Below are positions 25,901 through 34,944 of a stretch of 64,000 nucleotides of DNA, piece after piece (position 1 is the first letter of the stretch; every line of letters starts with the position of its first letter). The position numbers were made by a program, and so were the translations under genes. The stretch spans positions 22,714,020 to 22,778,019 of the forward strand of contig CM046311.1 of NCBI GenBank assembly GCA_025267735.1. Direction: 5' to 3'. The notes under the pieces are model-generated. The model saw nothing but the letters and a program-made list of their open reading frames with translations. It searched no databases and was not told the origin of the DNA. This DNA is from Mactra quadrangularis (lineage: Eukaryota; Mollusca; Bivalvia; Venerida; Mactridae).

Positions 25901-28157
25901 TGAATAGGGTATAACATACCGCGACGCGGGCTCGAACTTGTGATCTCCGGATACGAAGTCAGACAGGCTAACCACTACGCCACGGCCACGGCTTTTTATA
26001 TTAATTACATTTATAAATGTATGAGGGCAAAACTAGATAATAATAGATGGTAAATCATAAATATCAGAAGAATAAATACAGAATTAAAACAATTAACTGT
26101 ATTAAGAAAAATAATCTTAATTATTAAATATTTTTCAATCTACATACTGATGTCATCAGCAATCTAATTGACAACATAGTCACATGGTCACCTATAGGGA
26201 GCATTGTCATTTAATTCACATGAACTTTGGTGAGTAAATCCTTACTCGTGTCAATTATTTTATACACTCGAATTAGTATCAGATTTGCTATTTTTTAAAC
26301 AACGCAATAGAAATAAGCCCGTAATCAAAACAATCTAAGATTATAAAGCGGGTTAGCAAACCCGGAATTTGTGAGGAGTTAAACCTCTAGTTAAAAATTG
26401 GGCACTATAGTAGAGTTATTTGAACAATAGACAAATGACACAAATTTAATCTGAAAATTTAAAGAAACGCATTAACCAAATACACTCAGATCATTCACTA
26501 ACGATAATATAATTGAGCATTAAACTATTTCGAACGTAAAGAAACAGACCGGGTGTAATACCTTGTGTTAATTCACGATATAGCACTTGGGTAATGTAAA
26601 GAAACTGGCCATTATATTACCATGTGAGTGGTAGTTACGCACACGTTGATGATATCACAAGAAGACACTGTGATGTGAATATTGTTATCATATTAAGATA
26701 ATAATTTAATTTATTTTAAATATAATAAATTATTTAACACAAAATGTATTCGTCTGATATATACCCTGTTAAATGAGAATGAACGTTAATTTATTTGTAC
26801 CACTTGCAAACTTAATGTTATGTTGCATTTGTTACGATCTTGAGGCAAAGCTACTTACAGTTGATTAAATTTTGTAGCTCATTACTGGTAGTTAACTTAT
26901 TAAAACAATAAACGTCTTACGGTCTTATGGTGTTTCATTTGTAGCAATGAAAAATAATATTTTGCACGTACGAACTTATTAGCTTCAATGAATTACGCCC
27001 CAATTGTCTATTAAGTCTTATAAAAATGTCTTTTGATAAAGAGTCATAGATCTTTTTCAATCCTTTGTTATGGTTCAAGAACACATGGTCTAAGAGTATT
27101 TTTAGAATTAAAGTAAACCATTTTAGAACGTATCTATCACTAAACATGAAACAATATTTCAAGTATGAACGATTAATTTCTGCTTTCGGTTTCGATTATT
27201 ATTCAAGTGCCAAAAAACAGCATCAAAGTTCAGCCAAAGTTATATTTGGACTTTTTTCAGCAGAATCTTTTTAAAACACATTCTATTAATTCGATTGCTT
27301 AGATCTATTATGGAGATAGATTTGGTCTTGGTATGGAAGTGTTTATTGCAATTATTATCATCTAGTCCGTATTTCTATAAATATATATATTTAAGTGTCT
27401 TTTGATTATTTTACAAATAACGCTTACATATAAATGTGTTTCCCTTCAAAAACAGAACGTACAAATATAATTAACTCGATTTTGAAGCTTCAAATGGCAT
27501 GGAATTCTAATATCCCTAATTCATTCTTTGATAACATATCATTCTGCGACTTGCGTCAGGAGCATTAATTTAATTGACCAGCATTTCAGTTCAATTATGA
27601 TTATACACTCGAATTTAACATAAAGTTGATCTGAGAATTTTTTTTTAAAATACACACTTTACCAAATACACTCGGATCATTTTCACATGATAAAGGATTT
27701 TTTAGGAACCCCAACAGGAGCTATATCTCTAGCTAATTCTTCATATAACACCTGGTTAATATAAAATAAGCAGAACATAAAATGCGTTTACAAAGTCTTG
27801 GGTGCTTTCAAAATTACGACAATACTGACTTGCATAACCGTAAAGTGCTTTACCTGTGGATTGTTTCGTCTATGTAGCATAGGTTACATATTCTTCTAAG
27901 ATCACCCACGAGCACTTCAGACATTATTTATATGATAAACGATCAACAAAATACGAAAGCACAATTTTACAATTAAAATGAACGTTATTTCTCTCTTATA
28001 TTGATATTATGGAACATTACACGAACAAATGATATTTATCAAGTCAGTTGGCAACAAATTTTCTTTAAAAGAGACCTAGACAATAGAGAAAACTGATTTA
28101 CTTACCTACTGAAAGATGAAATAAAACAAATACTATTAGCGTCTTTATAGTAAACAT
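10892..28157 (-). CDS. Secreted sushi-domain protein gene (5' part, four exons)
   Basis: Exons on the minus strand: 28157-28106 (start and signal peptide), 16995-16798, 11955-11845 and 10978-10892. Every junction is phase 1 and every splice site is GT/AG, so the segments join into one open frame of about 149 residues with signal peptide, CCP1 and CCP2. CCP2 is split by an intron. Exons 3 plus 4 total 198 nt, the same as the single-exon CCP1. The frame beyond exon 4 would stop after a few codons if the donor at 10891 were not used. I found no further exon to the left, so the 3' end is unresolved. Sushi proteins of this kind act outside the cell in recognition or adhesion. The specific role is unknown. 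Confidence 0.72.
11193..11312 (+). repeat. SINE fragment, 3' half
   Basis: Contains tactggttatagacaagggt, ccaggaaagctaggtt and the tail (gacgccgtaaa, gtgttgacgtgacgttaaac), matching the reverse complement of the fuller copy at 53776-54054. The tRNA-like head is absent. Confidence 0.75.
11845..11955 (-). CDS. Exon 3: sushi domain 2, first half
   Basis: Begins ATFCEVLTSIPNGYVSQDAD and ends VYTCKKG, giving the first and second Cys of a sushi domain, then splices in phase 1 at gtgatg. The acceptor is ctattgtag. Confidence 0.78.
11960..13570. other. Intronic AT-rich DNA
   Basis: Lies in the intron between exons 2 and 3 of the sushi gene. Several short open frames occur but none has a domain signature or flanking splice sites. 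Confidence 0.4.
13575..14000. repeat. Degenerate about 150-bp tandem repeat
   Basis: Three diverged units each begin with a form of gaccaagtttcataaagatc (about 13581, 13720 and 13880). Each continues with a gtgacctcta-type segment, an attgttaaca- or gaatgttaag-type segment and gacctagtttt. The phrase order is conserved while the bases have drifted. The pattern resembles dispersed repeats common in bivalve genomes. It is noncoding. Confidence 0.65.
14036..14090. repeat. Short dispersed repeat, also at 16099
   Basis: The segment taactgttgtatataatacc followed by gactataaattaaagtt recurs at 16099-16150 with few changes. The second copy lies inside the decayed LINE at 15485-16320, so both may be LINE-derived. 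Confidence 0.55.
14100..15480. other. Intronic AT-rich DNA
   Basis: Two overlapping opposite-strand open frames near 14690-14960 have no recognisable domain and no splice context. Nothing else can be supported. Confidence 0.4.
15485..16320 (+). mobile_element. Decayed CR1/Rex-like LINE reverse transcriptase fragment
   Basis: The plus frame reads DLYDYADDNTL, the YADD catalytic box of the polymerase palm in the wording usual for this LINE group. It then reads EEVKLLGITIELKL and, further on, matches to the family C-terminal region (RLCIMAIDSFKSYIKL, and a FYAIWKL-like remnant of the final box near 16300). Stops and frameshifts interrupt it from about 15785. The finger part before YADD and the endonuclease are missing, so the copy is 5'-truncated. 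Confidence 0.75.
16798..16995 (-). CDS. Exon 2: sushi (CCP) domain 1
   Basis: It encodes about 66 residues with four Cys in sushi order, starting GFCDEPDIPANS. Central elements are YIDYNCEDDY and RTTCKNGKWTK, ending FQC. The Trp before the last Cys and the NG-xW arrangement are typical of the family. The acceptor is tattacag and the donor gtatat. The flanking introns are long (about 11 kb upstream and 4.8 kb downstream). Confidence 0.85.
17380..17545 (-). repeat. Fragment of dispersed foldback repeat family D
   Basis: In reverse complement it reads gtgttagttcacgataatgt followed by aaagaaactcgg, and attcgaaggcaaagaaaca. This matches the middle-to-right part of the fuller copy at 26160-26665. 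Confidence 0.6.
17550..18410. other. Intronic sequence with no recognised feature
   Basis: No exon or repeat is supported. Base composition is somewhat less AT-rich near 18000-18320. Confidence 0.35.
18420..18770. repeat. About 174-bp tandem repeat rich in tcgt/cttcgc motifs
   Basis: Two full units start at about 18489 and 18662, each reading cttgtcgtatcttcgcattt or its variant, then gttgcggcgaagaaacgaat and aaaatgtgtcgtgtc. A partial unit lies upstream in mixed orientation, with inverted copies of gaagaaacga/tcgtttcttc. The block has open frames on both strands because its units differ mainly by substitution. I treat them as noncoding. Confidence 0.8.
19145..19660. repeat. Foldback repeat of family D (inverted arms)
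   Basis: The left arm (19148-19390) contains atggtcacctaaggggagca, cacatgaactttgttgagta and tatagcggataagcaaaccc. The right arm (19500-19640) carries the inverted equivalents: acacgagta, cacgtgaattaa and ggggtttactaacccgctat. Related copies are at 24800-24910 (inverted) and 26160-26665. The two arms make a long imperfect palindrome, as in foldback DNA elements. Confidence 0.7.
19738..21059 (+). mobile_element. L1/Tx1-like LINE remnant, reverse transcriptase and C-terminus
   Basis: Begins in frame with PGNDGFTVEFFKFFWKDIG and QGVITCIPKGNKDK, then WRPISLLN, DQTGFIPGR and LLIDFAAAFDTVSW (palm motif A) after a frameshift at about 20106. The segment that should carry YADD is missing: sequence jumps from the helix after motif A (about 20190) to the thumb-like region (WNDTNFTVLEVKF, 20240). 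It continues with SKRVFSPIGKLVVIKSLAL and a KMVDLKHF block after a small indel at about 20550. The end (20853-21059) keeps only a scrap of the zinc-knuckle tail. It is 5'-truncated and cannot be active. The nearest relative in the window is 32480-34939. Confidence 0.88.
21070..22900. other. Intronic AT-rich DNA
   Basis: Contains a 91-codon plus-strand frame (22227-22502) starting with a hydrophobic stretch, but no domain, homology or splice support. No other feature is seen. Confidence 0.35.
22905..23200. repeat. 92-bp tandem duplication
   Basis: Two near-identical units, marked by ctattgcgtgttttagtcat at 23051 and 23143, include gctactgactgc, tttcgtccattttg and the cagtaaaccgtatcat/cagtaagccgtatcat variants. 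A third, more diverged partial unit precedes them (ccattgcgtgtttaagtcat at about 22926). Confidence 0.85.
23200..24790. other. AT-rich intronic DNA with a short hairpin
   Basis: Around 23640-23690 the sequence gagcgagttgatatttagat, followed by atcaacccggcc, forms a small hairpin of a kind common in dispersed repeats. Otherwise nothing is recognised. Confidence 0.35.
24800..24915 (-). repeat. Fragment of dispersed repeat family D (inverted)
   Basis: Reads aaagttcacgtgaattaatt and ctccccttaggtgaccatg on the plus strand, the reverse complement of the left end of the copies at 19148 and 26162. Confidence 0.7.
25000..25765. other. AT-rich intronic DNA
   Basis: No supported feature between the family D fragment and the SINE at 25770. 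Confidence 0.35.
25770..25993 (-). repeat. tRNA-derived SINE, family B, near full length
   Basis: In reverse complement the head reads gtggcgtagtggttagcctg (A-box-like) and then agttcgagcccg (B-box-like), as in a tRNA. The body (gagttgtcggcctcatggta, ttagtactggtgataaa, aggaaaccattagtaggaag) and tail (ccgtcgtgtatatagcct, tacgacgttaatt) follow. The second copy is at 63488-63694 on the plus strand. It is not a functional tRNA, because the acceptor stem does not close. Confidence 0.85.
26160..26665 (+). repeat. Dispersed repeat family D, fullest copy
   Basis: Starts attgacaacatagtcacatg and runs through gggttagcaaacccgg and gaggagttaaacctc, then ttaattcacgatatagcact, and ends near accatgtgagtgg. 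The ends are loosely inverted (acatggt and accatgt). Segments recur at 17380, 19145, 24800 and probably 27640. No coding capacity. Confidence 0.7.
26670..28100. other. AT-rich intron 1 DNA with a possible repeat fragment
   Basis: At about 27640-27770 phrases such as accaaatacactcggatcat resemble family D (26465-26500). The overlapping open frames near 26935-27274 have no domain support. Confidence 0.4.
28106..28157 (-). CDS. Exon 1: signal peptide
   Basis: The ATG at 28157 encodes MFTIKTLIVFVLFHLSV, with a Lys near the N-terminus, a hydrophobic core and a small residue at the end, followed by gtaagt. The single leftover base G joins the next exon's GT to give Gly. The preceding intergenic DNA is AT-rich, with no obvious TATA box chosen. 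Confidence 0.7.
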
Positions 28158-28284
28158 TTCCACAAATCTATCTGCGACACTTTTTAATACACACGTCTTA
28201 GTTTTACAGAAACACAACTGATTATATCCTGAATATGAACACTTGGTTGTATGGAACGGATACTTGTTAAACAAACTCGAGTTG

Positions 28285-28500
28285 AAAATTACAATAATCT
28301 AAAAATAATAACAATATTTATATTATTGAATATTTATCATTACCATTATTATAATTATTAGTATTAGTATTATTATAATTATATAAATACGATAAAAATA
28401 ACAATAACAAAAACGAATCAACAAAAACAAAAACAACAATAAAAATATCAATATCAACAATAACAATATTAATTACAATAATTTCAACTTCTATTACTAT
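28285..28500. repeat. Low-complexity A/T/C simple-sequence tract
   Basis: Dominated by imperfect taa, ata and aac trinucleotide runs such as taataacaatatttatatta and caaaaacaaaaacaacaata, just upstream of the sushi gene start exon. Confidence 0.85.
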
Positions 28501-28509
28501 GTTACCACA

Positions 28510-31500
28510 ATATCACATTTACTCCTGTTTTAAACTTTCAACTAACTCGAATGTTTCATTCCTTGTAACTTAAACGATTTATAAAAGACCTCTTCTAGGA
28601 CCTTTAGAAAATTTCCACTGCTGACGTTTCTAACTTACATAACAAAACAGATGTTTCAAATTAACAATATTTCTGAGAAACACGGATGTTAATTTTTGCT
28701 TCTTAGATATACGCATAAACAAACCTAGCACATGTGTACGTGAAAACATTTGTTTGTTTCGAAATTCAAGATACGTTATCATGAAAAAATCTAATTGAGG
28801 ATGTATGGTTGAATTGCTACTTTAAGTTTGGCGACTTTGGTATTTTTGAAATCATTTTCAGCGGTTTCTGTTAGACTTAATGCTGATAGGCCCAACATAT
28901 TTATTGTAACTTATCGTCACATCATTGTATTATTATAACTATGGTTTACTTATTGAATAAATTAAACAACATAAATATTCTCTTTTTTGAATCTAATTGC
29001 AGTTAGTTGCATACACAATTGTCTTACAACATAATATTGTTCTTTGTACTACATACACGATGAACAAAAACGGTAAGAGGAAGTATAATAAAAGTAACAC
29101 TAATTAGTTTATTCAATCAAAAGGCCAGACTATTTCATAGTTTATAAGCAAAAACAGAATGGGGAATGGGGATCGTTTCAAACATATTTTGGGCGTTTAT
29201 ACATGTTAGTGTCGAGGGAGGTTTAAACATTGAAATACATATTAAAAACAATCTTAAACACAATTTATACTTTAAGCATTTGTATATGCATTTGTAGAAA
29301 CAATTCACGTGGGTTTTCCTGCGTGTGTAAACTAGCCTACTTACTAGTCGATTGACACCACGCAGTCAATGTAAATTAGCTTATTTGCTTGCTCAAATAT
29401 GTCGCAAATCACAGCCGTTAGTCTGCTTTGTTGAGCGTAGTGTAGGTCATAGGTAGCCTATGGAAGTATGCAGGTATAAACCAGCTCCATCGATCACTAT
29501 ATGCTTTTTTGTATTCTAAAGATTCCAAGATAAAACTGTTCTTAAATCTAAGTCCATTTATGATTAGTGACGTGTCATATCAAATGCACACACATAGTAC
29601 TAACAATATAAACCGTACCCATTTCCCATGGATACCAAGTCATTCAAGAACAGAATGCAATTCCAATACACATTCGAGTTTCACGTTACATACATAAAGA
29701 CAACTATTTACAATAAACATCGATGGTTCGTGAAGTAAATCGAGTTACCAGACCGGGGTCACAGTATATTTACTTTGGACACAGGACATGCCGGTTTACT
29801 ACGGTTTCGTCCAGTGGTATTAATGTGGAGGTTCCAACCATGCCGGAAGAGATATTGTAATGCCCCGGGTCTCTCATAATGAACCGACTTGGGTTAAGCT
29901 CCCCAATCAAATAACAATTTATTAAAGTTTAAACACCACCTTGGTCACTTCCCAAACATTGCCGAAACAACACCGTTTATCCTTATTCAATTCTGTTATT
30001 CAAGGCTTCGCGGCGGTTATAGTTTGTCCCGATACGTTCCAGGACATTGGGACAGAGAGAACAAGGTTAAAAAAAACTGAATGATAAGTGGAAGGCACTA
30101 GCTGAAAAATTCTCAACATCTCAACATGAAAAACCTTAGCATCCTCGTACGTATGAGTGACATTAAAGAATTAAGTAGAGAAATCAAGAAATATACATCA
30201 ACTTCATGTAAATGACAAATGAACTATGGGAAATTTTAATATAAACAATCTTATTGAATTGAATTTTTTGGGTATCAAATAAAATGAAATTTATTCTATA
30301 CAAATAATTAAGAGTGTAACTTTTTGTTTTTTATACACTCTCTTTTTCAACTTTCGCTCTCCGGCTTCGATGAAACATTTCTTTTAGTCAGTAATGGAAG
30401 GCCATAAGTCTAATTGTGGCAAATTTCTCGAAAGCTGCGTATAACCATATTTCTAGCAATTATTACTGCATAACAACTGCAGATATATGTGGGTACAAAT
30501 TTAGTAAACAATAGTCATTTCAATGCATAATAAATTATTTTGTGAAATTAAATAAGCAAAACATGTAGAATTGTTGATTAACCCTCGTATCTTCGCAAAT
30601 AATTATAGAAATAATTGCAAAAATGGTCTACATTAATTAAATAATTCAACAGGAAAATATACAATTTTCAGATTATACTAGGAATCACATTTTGGTCAAT
30701 ATTGTCACCAAGGGCAAACCTTATTTTTTAGTTCTATATGTAGATTTTGTTTTTACTTCTTCCTTAATTCGACCTTTGTTTTAATATAAATATTTAAGAA
30801 TGTATCTATTCTTGAAATCAGTTATGAATGATTGGTTGTTTCCCTTTGTTGCATCTTTGTCGCGAAAACCTGTGAAAATGTCGAAATATATACGCAAATC
30901 ATCATTTTTTAGATAATTTGTTATGTGTTACATTCACATGAAAAGGGTCTGTCCATGTTTATTGATTATCTTTAAGTAGAGTTACAATTTTCAGGTCACA
31001 ATTGTAGTAACAATTTAAGTTACAATGGAATCAAATGATCACTCAAGTCAAAACTTGCCTGTGTTAATTAAATTTATAAAGAGATCAACGCTCAATATGG
31101 GTTAGTTGATCTTATAGTTTTTTAAACAAAGTAATTTCATTGAACTGAACTGAGTTTAAATCATATTGATTATGTTTATAATACAATGTAGTAGTGTTCA
31201 GATTCAAAGTTGATTTCTTTCTATCCTATAAATACGGAATGTGATCAAGCGCTGTCCATCGTAGAAGTAAAGGAGTTTTTACTTGTTTTCCGACACTATT
31301 TCAGACATTTAGAGGCAATCATGCGTTATATTTTTTTATAAATTTAAAACTGCCGGTGCTGTGCGCGCACTTTTTTTCTTTCCCTACCTCGAAGAATTGT
31401 TTTTCTTTGCTATCTTTTCGTACCCCCACTTCATCTTAACAAAAAAGTTGGGTTAAAGTATATGACTCAAATCTGAACACAGAAACTTCAAGATTTATCA

Positions 31501-31600
31501 TATATTTTAGGTTTAGACAACTTGATTGACAACCTTCACCAGTAGCATGTTCTTGGTTTCGTCACGATTTGTACTTCCGACTGCGAAATATGAACGTCTA
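28510..31600. other. Intergenic DNA upstream of the sushi gene
   Basis: No exon, RNA gene or clear repeat found. A less AT-rich patch at about 29740-30060 has no recognisable domain in any frame. Confidence 0.4.
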
Positions 31601-31605
31601 CCAAG

Positions 31606-31711
31606 ATGTTTCAGAGGTTCCTAGCCTTTACACTGCTTGCTGCGGTCCTTGTTGTGAAGAATATACAGCTTGGTAAAACCCCAGATGATATTGGTAGGAT
31701 TTTTGATGACA
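31606..31711 (+). CDS. Candidate signal-peptide first exon (plus strand)
   Basis: The ATG at 31606 opens MFQRFLAFTLLAAVLVVKNI, a convincing signal-peptide profile (Arg, then a Leu/Ala/Val core). About 15 more residues follow (KTPDDIGRIFDD). A strong donor gtgagt begins at 31712 in phase 1. An alternative donor lies right after QLG (gtaaaa). Downstream the intron is occupied by LINE sequence from about 31880. I found no second exon, so the product is unknown. The composition is less AT-biased than the surroundings, which favours coding. Confidence 0.4.
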
Positions 31712-31879
31712 GTGAGTCAGTTTTTTACCTTTAATAACTTGTGATTGCAAGGTATCCCCGTCAGTTCAAATGATCTTGACCCTTCTTGATTATACATGTA
31801 TAACAAAACGCAATGGTCATGTCTGCCGTGAGCGACTAATCTTGCTATACATATGTATGCCACTCCTACAGGAATAATT

Positions 31880-32470
31880 TGCACCTGAACTTAATCCGGG
31901 TGCTTGGCAACCCAAGTATCCATGTGGAGTCTTTCAAAAGGCTGCAAAATGGACATCTCCAGGTGTGCAGTGCCACTCCTGCAATATATGGTATCATACT
32001 GACTACATAGGCATAAACAATGAAGTATAGCGAGGTCTACATAACATATCTTAGGAATGCTTTTAATGAGAAGTCCCAAACTTAAACTCCAGTTTTTTTA
32101 TCTGACATTTAAAGAAACCATAAACAGTTTCAACTCCCTGAAGGATGATTGCCAATTTAGATCAGATGGATTGAATTTTAGTTTCACCAACACCTTCACT
32201 ACGCAAGGAACACCATCACGTCACCGTATAGCTAGTGACATAAGAATTCCATTACTGTGGATAATAATTGTACCTATCCCAGTTTTTCTGTGAAGAAGAT
32301 TTTCAATATGTACAAAACCGTGCTAGACAACGGGATGACATTCCACTGAAAGTTGTTACCCTTAACTGCCAGTCAATATCATCAAAGAAGTCATCACTGA
32401 ATGTCATGTGTGAAAGTATTGATGCTCATAAGGTGATTGGTACTGAATCTTGGTTGACCCAGAATAATTA
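31880..32470 (+). mobile_element. LINE fragment: PHD finger and start of endonuclease
   Basis: The frame at about 31905-32028 reads YPCGVFQKAAKWTSPGVQC, then CNIWYHTDY and a stop, a PHD finger of the type found at the N-terminus of some molluscan LINE ORFs. Two zinc ligands are altered: Cys to Phe in the first pair, and Cys to Tyr after the His. After frameshifts comes a Ser/Thr-rich linker (32057-32290) and then the start of an exonuclease-endonuclease-phosphatase domain: LKVVTLNCQSISSKKSSLN, ending at GTESWLT (32325-32460). There it breaks off abruptly against a different LINE. Confidence 0.7.
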
Positions 32471-32479
32471 ACTTTAGAC

Positions 32480-34939
32480 TTGATAAAATTTAAAAAAGGT
32501 TTTTCATATTGGAAGATGAATAATTCACTATTAAAAGATTGTCAATATGTGTCTGAAATCAATAAAATGATTGAAAAAATAAAACTTAAGTATAGCTCTC
32601 AAGTTCAGAACACTAATCTTCCTTTAAACTTAATTCCTGATACCGAGTTAAAACTTGCTATTTCAGATCAGTTATTCTTTGAAACCATTTTCACAGCTGC
32701 TTTCTATAAAGTTTTTCTGGTCAAAAATTTGTCATTTTCTTGTTAGGTCAATCAATTCAGCTTTTGATAATGGTGAACTTTAAGTTTCTCAAAAACTTGG
32801 CGTAATAACTTGTATACCCAAAGGCAACAAAGACAAACAATTTCTAAAAAATTGGCGTCCTATATCTTTACTAAATATTTTGTACAAAGCGTCTGCAGCC
32901 ATAGCCAACAGAATTCAATCAGTTCTCAATACTGTAATAAGTGAAGACCAAACTGGGTTTATTCCAGGACGTTTCTTAGGTGAAAACATCAGATTAATGT
33001 ATGACGTTATGTCTTATACTGAAAAGTTTAATTATCCAGGAATGGTTCTACTCATTGATTTTGCTACAGCATTTGATTCAATCTATTGGGAATTTATGTC
33101 AAAAGTCTTAGACTTTTTTAACTTCGGTTCAGATATAAAAAAAATGGATACATGTTTTTTTCATAAGAATTTTCAATCATGCGTTTTAGTAAACGGTCAT
33201 TTATCTGATTGGTTCTATGTTCACTGAGGATGCAGACAAGGAGACCCTCTTTCACCTTATCTTTTTATTTTATGTGCTGAAAGCCTATCTTTACTGATAA
33301 AACAAAATAATGATATAAAAGGAATCAAAATTAATGATCAGAAATACTTAATTTCTGAATATGCTGATGATACATCCTTATTACTTGATGGTTCTGAAAA
33401 GTCTCTGTATAATTCAATCAATGTTTTAAAATTCTATGCCAAAATAGCCGGCCTTAATGTTAATATAGATAAAACAAAAGCTGTATGGATAGGTTCAATG
33501 AAGAACACTGCTCATGTGATTTGCCCAGAATTAGGTTTAACCTGGGAAAAAGAATCTTTCAAATTGTTAGGTGTAACTTTTACATTAAATCTCAATAACA
33601 TAATAAATACTCATTTTAACCATAAAATAGAAGAAATCAAATGCATGTTATCAACCTGGTCTAAAAGAATATTAACTCCAATAGGGAGAAATACTGTCAT
33701 TAAATCTTTAGCTCTACCTAAATTAATAAGTTTGATGATGGGTCTACCATCCCCATCTGATGAAATTAATAAAAGAATTCAAAACATGTTTTTGAAATTT
33801 CCCTGGAGCAACAATCCTGATAAAATTAAGAAAAAACTTATCACCCAAGATTATTGTTATGGTGGAATTAGAATGATAGATGTATCATACTTTAGTCAGT
33901 CTATGAAACTTACCTGGGTTAGACGGTTAATTAACTGCAATACAAAATATTTTAATCTTGTCGAATCTATCTGTCTGTTGCTCCAACATTTTAGCCGGTA
34001 CGGATCAGACTATGTAAAGAAAACCATTACTAATTGTCATAATGAGTTCTGGAACGATGTGTGGAAAGCATATATTTATTTCAACGAAAAAGCTTTAGTA
34101 AAATCTTGGTATGATTTCTTATCAATGCCAGTGTGGCACAATTCAAATTTTAAGATTGCGGGTAAATCCTACTGAGACAAAAACTACATTATAAAGGGCA
34201 TTTTGTAGTAAACGACTTTGTTAACAATATGGGAAACTTTTATTCGTATGATGAATTTAAAAATAAATATTCTTGTGCAACTAATTTTTTGCAGTATAAC
34301 AATATTGTTCATTCAATAAAGAAATTCCTCAATAATGCTAGATAACATCAGTTATCATGTAATAGTTACAACCCTATTCAACCATTATTTATTAAATTGA
34401 CTTCACAATCTAAAAAAGGGTGTCGCATATTTCATGATGTTTTAAATTTACATCCGGTTACCAGAAATTCTGAAATGAAATGGAAACATGACCTCAATGT
34501 AAACTACATTAACTGGAAACAAATATACAAAATGCCTTTTAAAGTTTTACAGGAAAGCAAACTTCAATGGTTTCTATATAGAATTAACCAAAGAATTCTG
34601 GGTACAAAATCCTTACTTAAAAAGATGGGCATACAAAATGATGATAATTGCACATTTTGCAATTCTTCAACTGAATCTATAGTTCATTTATTTTTTGACT
34701 GCGATGTGGTCAAGACATTTTGGCAGGCCGCTAAGTTATGGATAGCAAACAACTGTCAAGACATTAGCACTAATTGGTCAAAACAGGATATTTTGCTTGG
34801 TAATGACAGACATCAAGAGATGTTATACAAATTCCTTATACTAGCAAAGCAGCATGTATTTAAATGTAAAATGAATTCAATGATTCCTAATTTACAAGAT
34901 TTTCAGAAACAGTTGGTCTCATACTACAAAGTTGAATAA
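32480..34939 (+). mobile_element. L1/Tx1-like LINE, nearly complete reverse transcriptase
   Basis: Reads FSYWKMNNSLLKD at 32503, then GVITCIPKGNKDK, WRPISLLN, DQTGFIPGRFLGENIR, LLIDFATAFDSIYW (palm A), GCRQGDPLSPYLF (palm B), EYADDTSLLLDG (palm C, intact), and the thumb region with TPIGRNTVIKSLALPKL. The frame from 32880 runs to 34175 with only one break, a TGA at 33225 where Arg is expected before GCRQGDP (consistent with CGA to TGA). A TAA near 32779, a frameshift at about 32746, and stops or shifts at 34173 and about 34340 are the other lesions. The C-terminal zinc knuckle (CTFCNSS, IVHLFFDC) is at 34397-34939. The endonuclease is absent. This is the youngest-looking LINE in the window. 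Confidence 0.9.
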
Positions 34940-34944
34940 TACAA

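Noticed and set aside
25900..25993. tRNA gene candidates (also at 51640, 61100, 53960 and 63500)
   Set aside because: A- and B-box-like words are present, but the acceptor stems do not close and each is joined to a SINE body.
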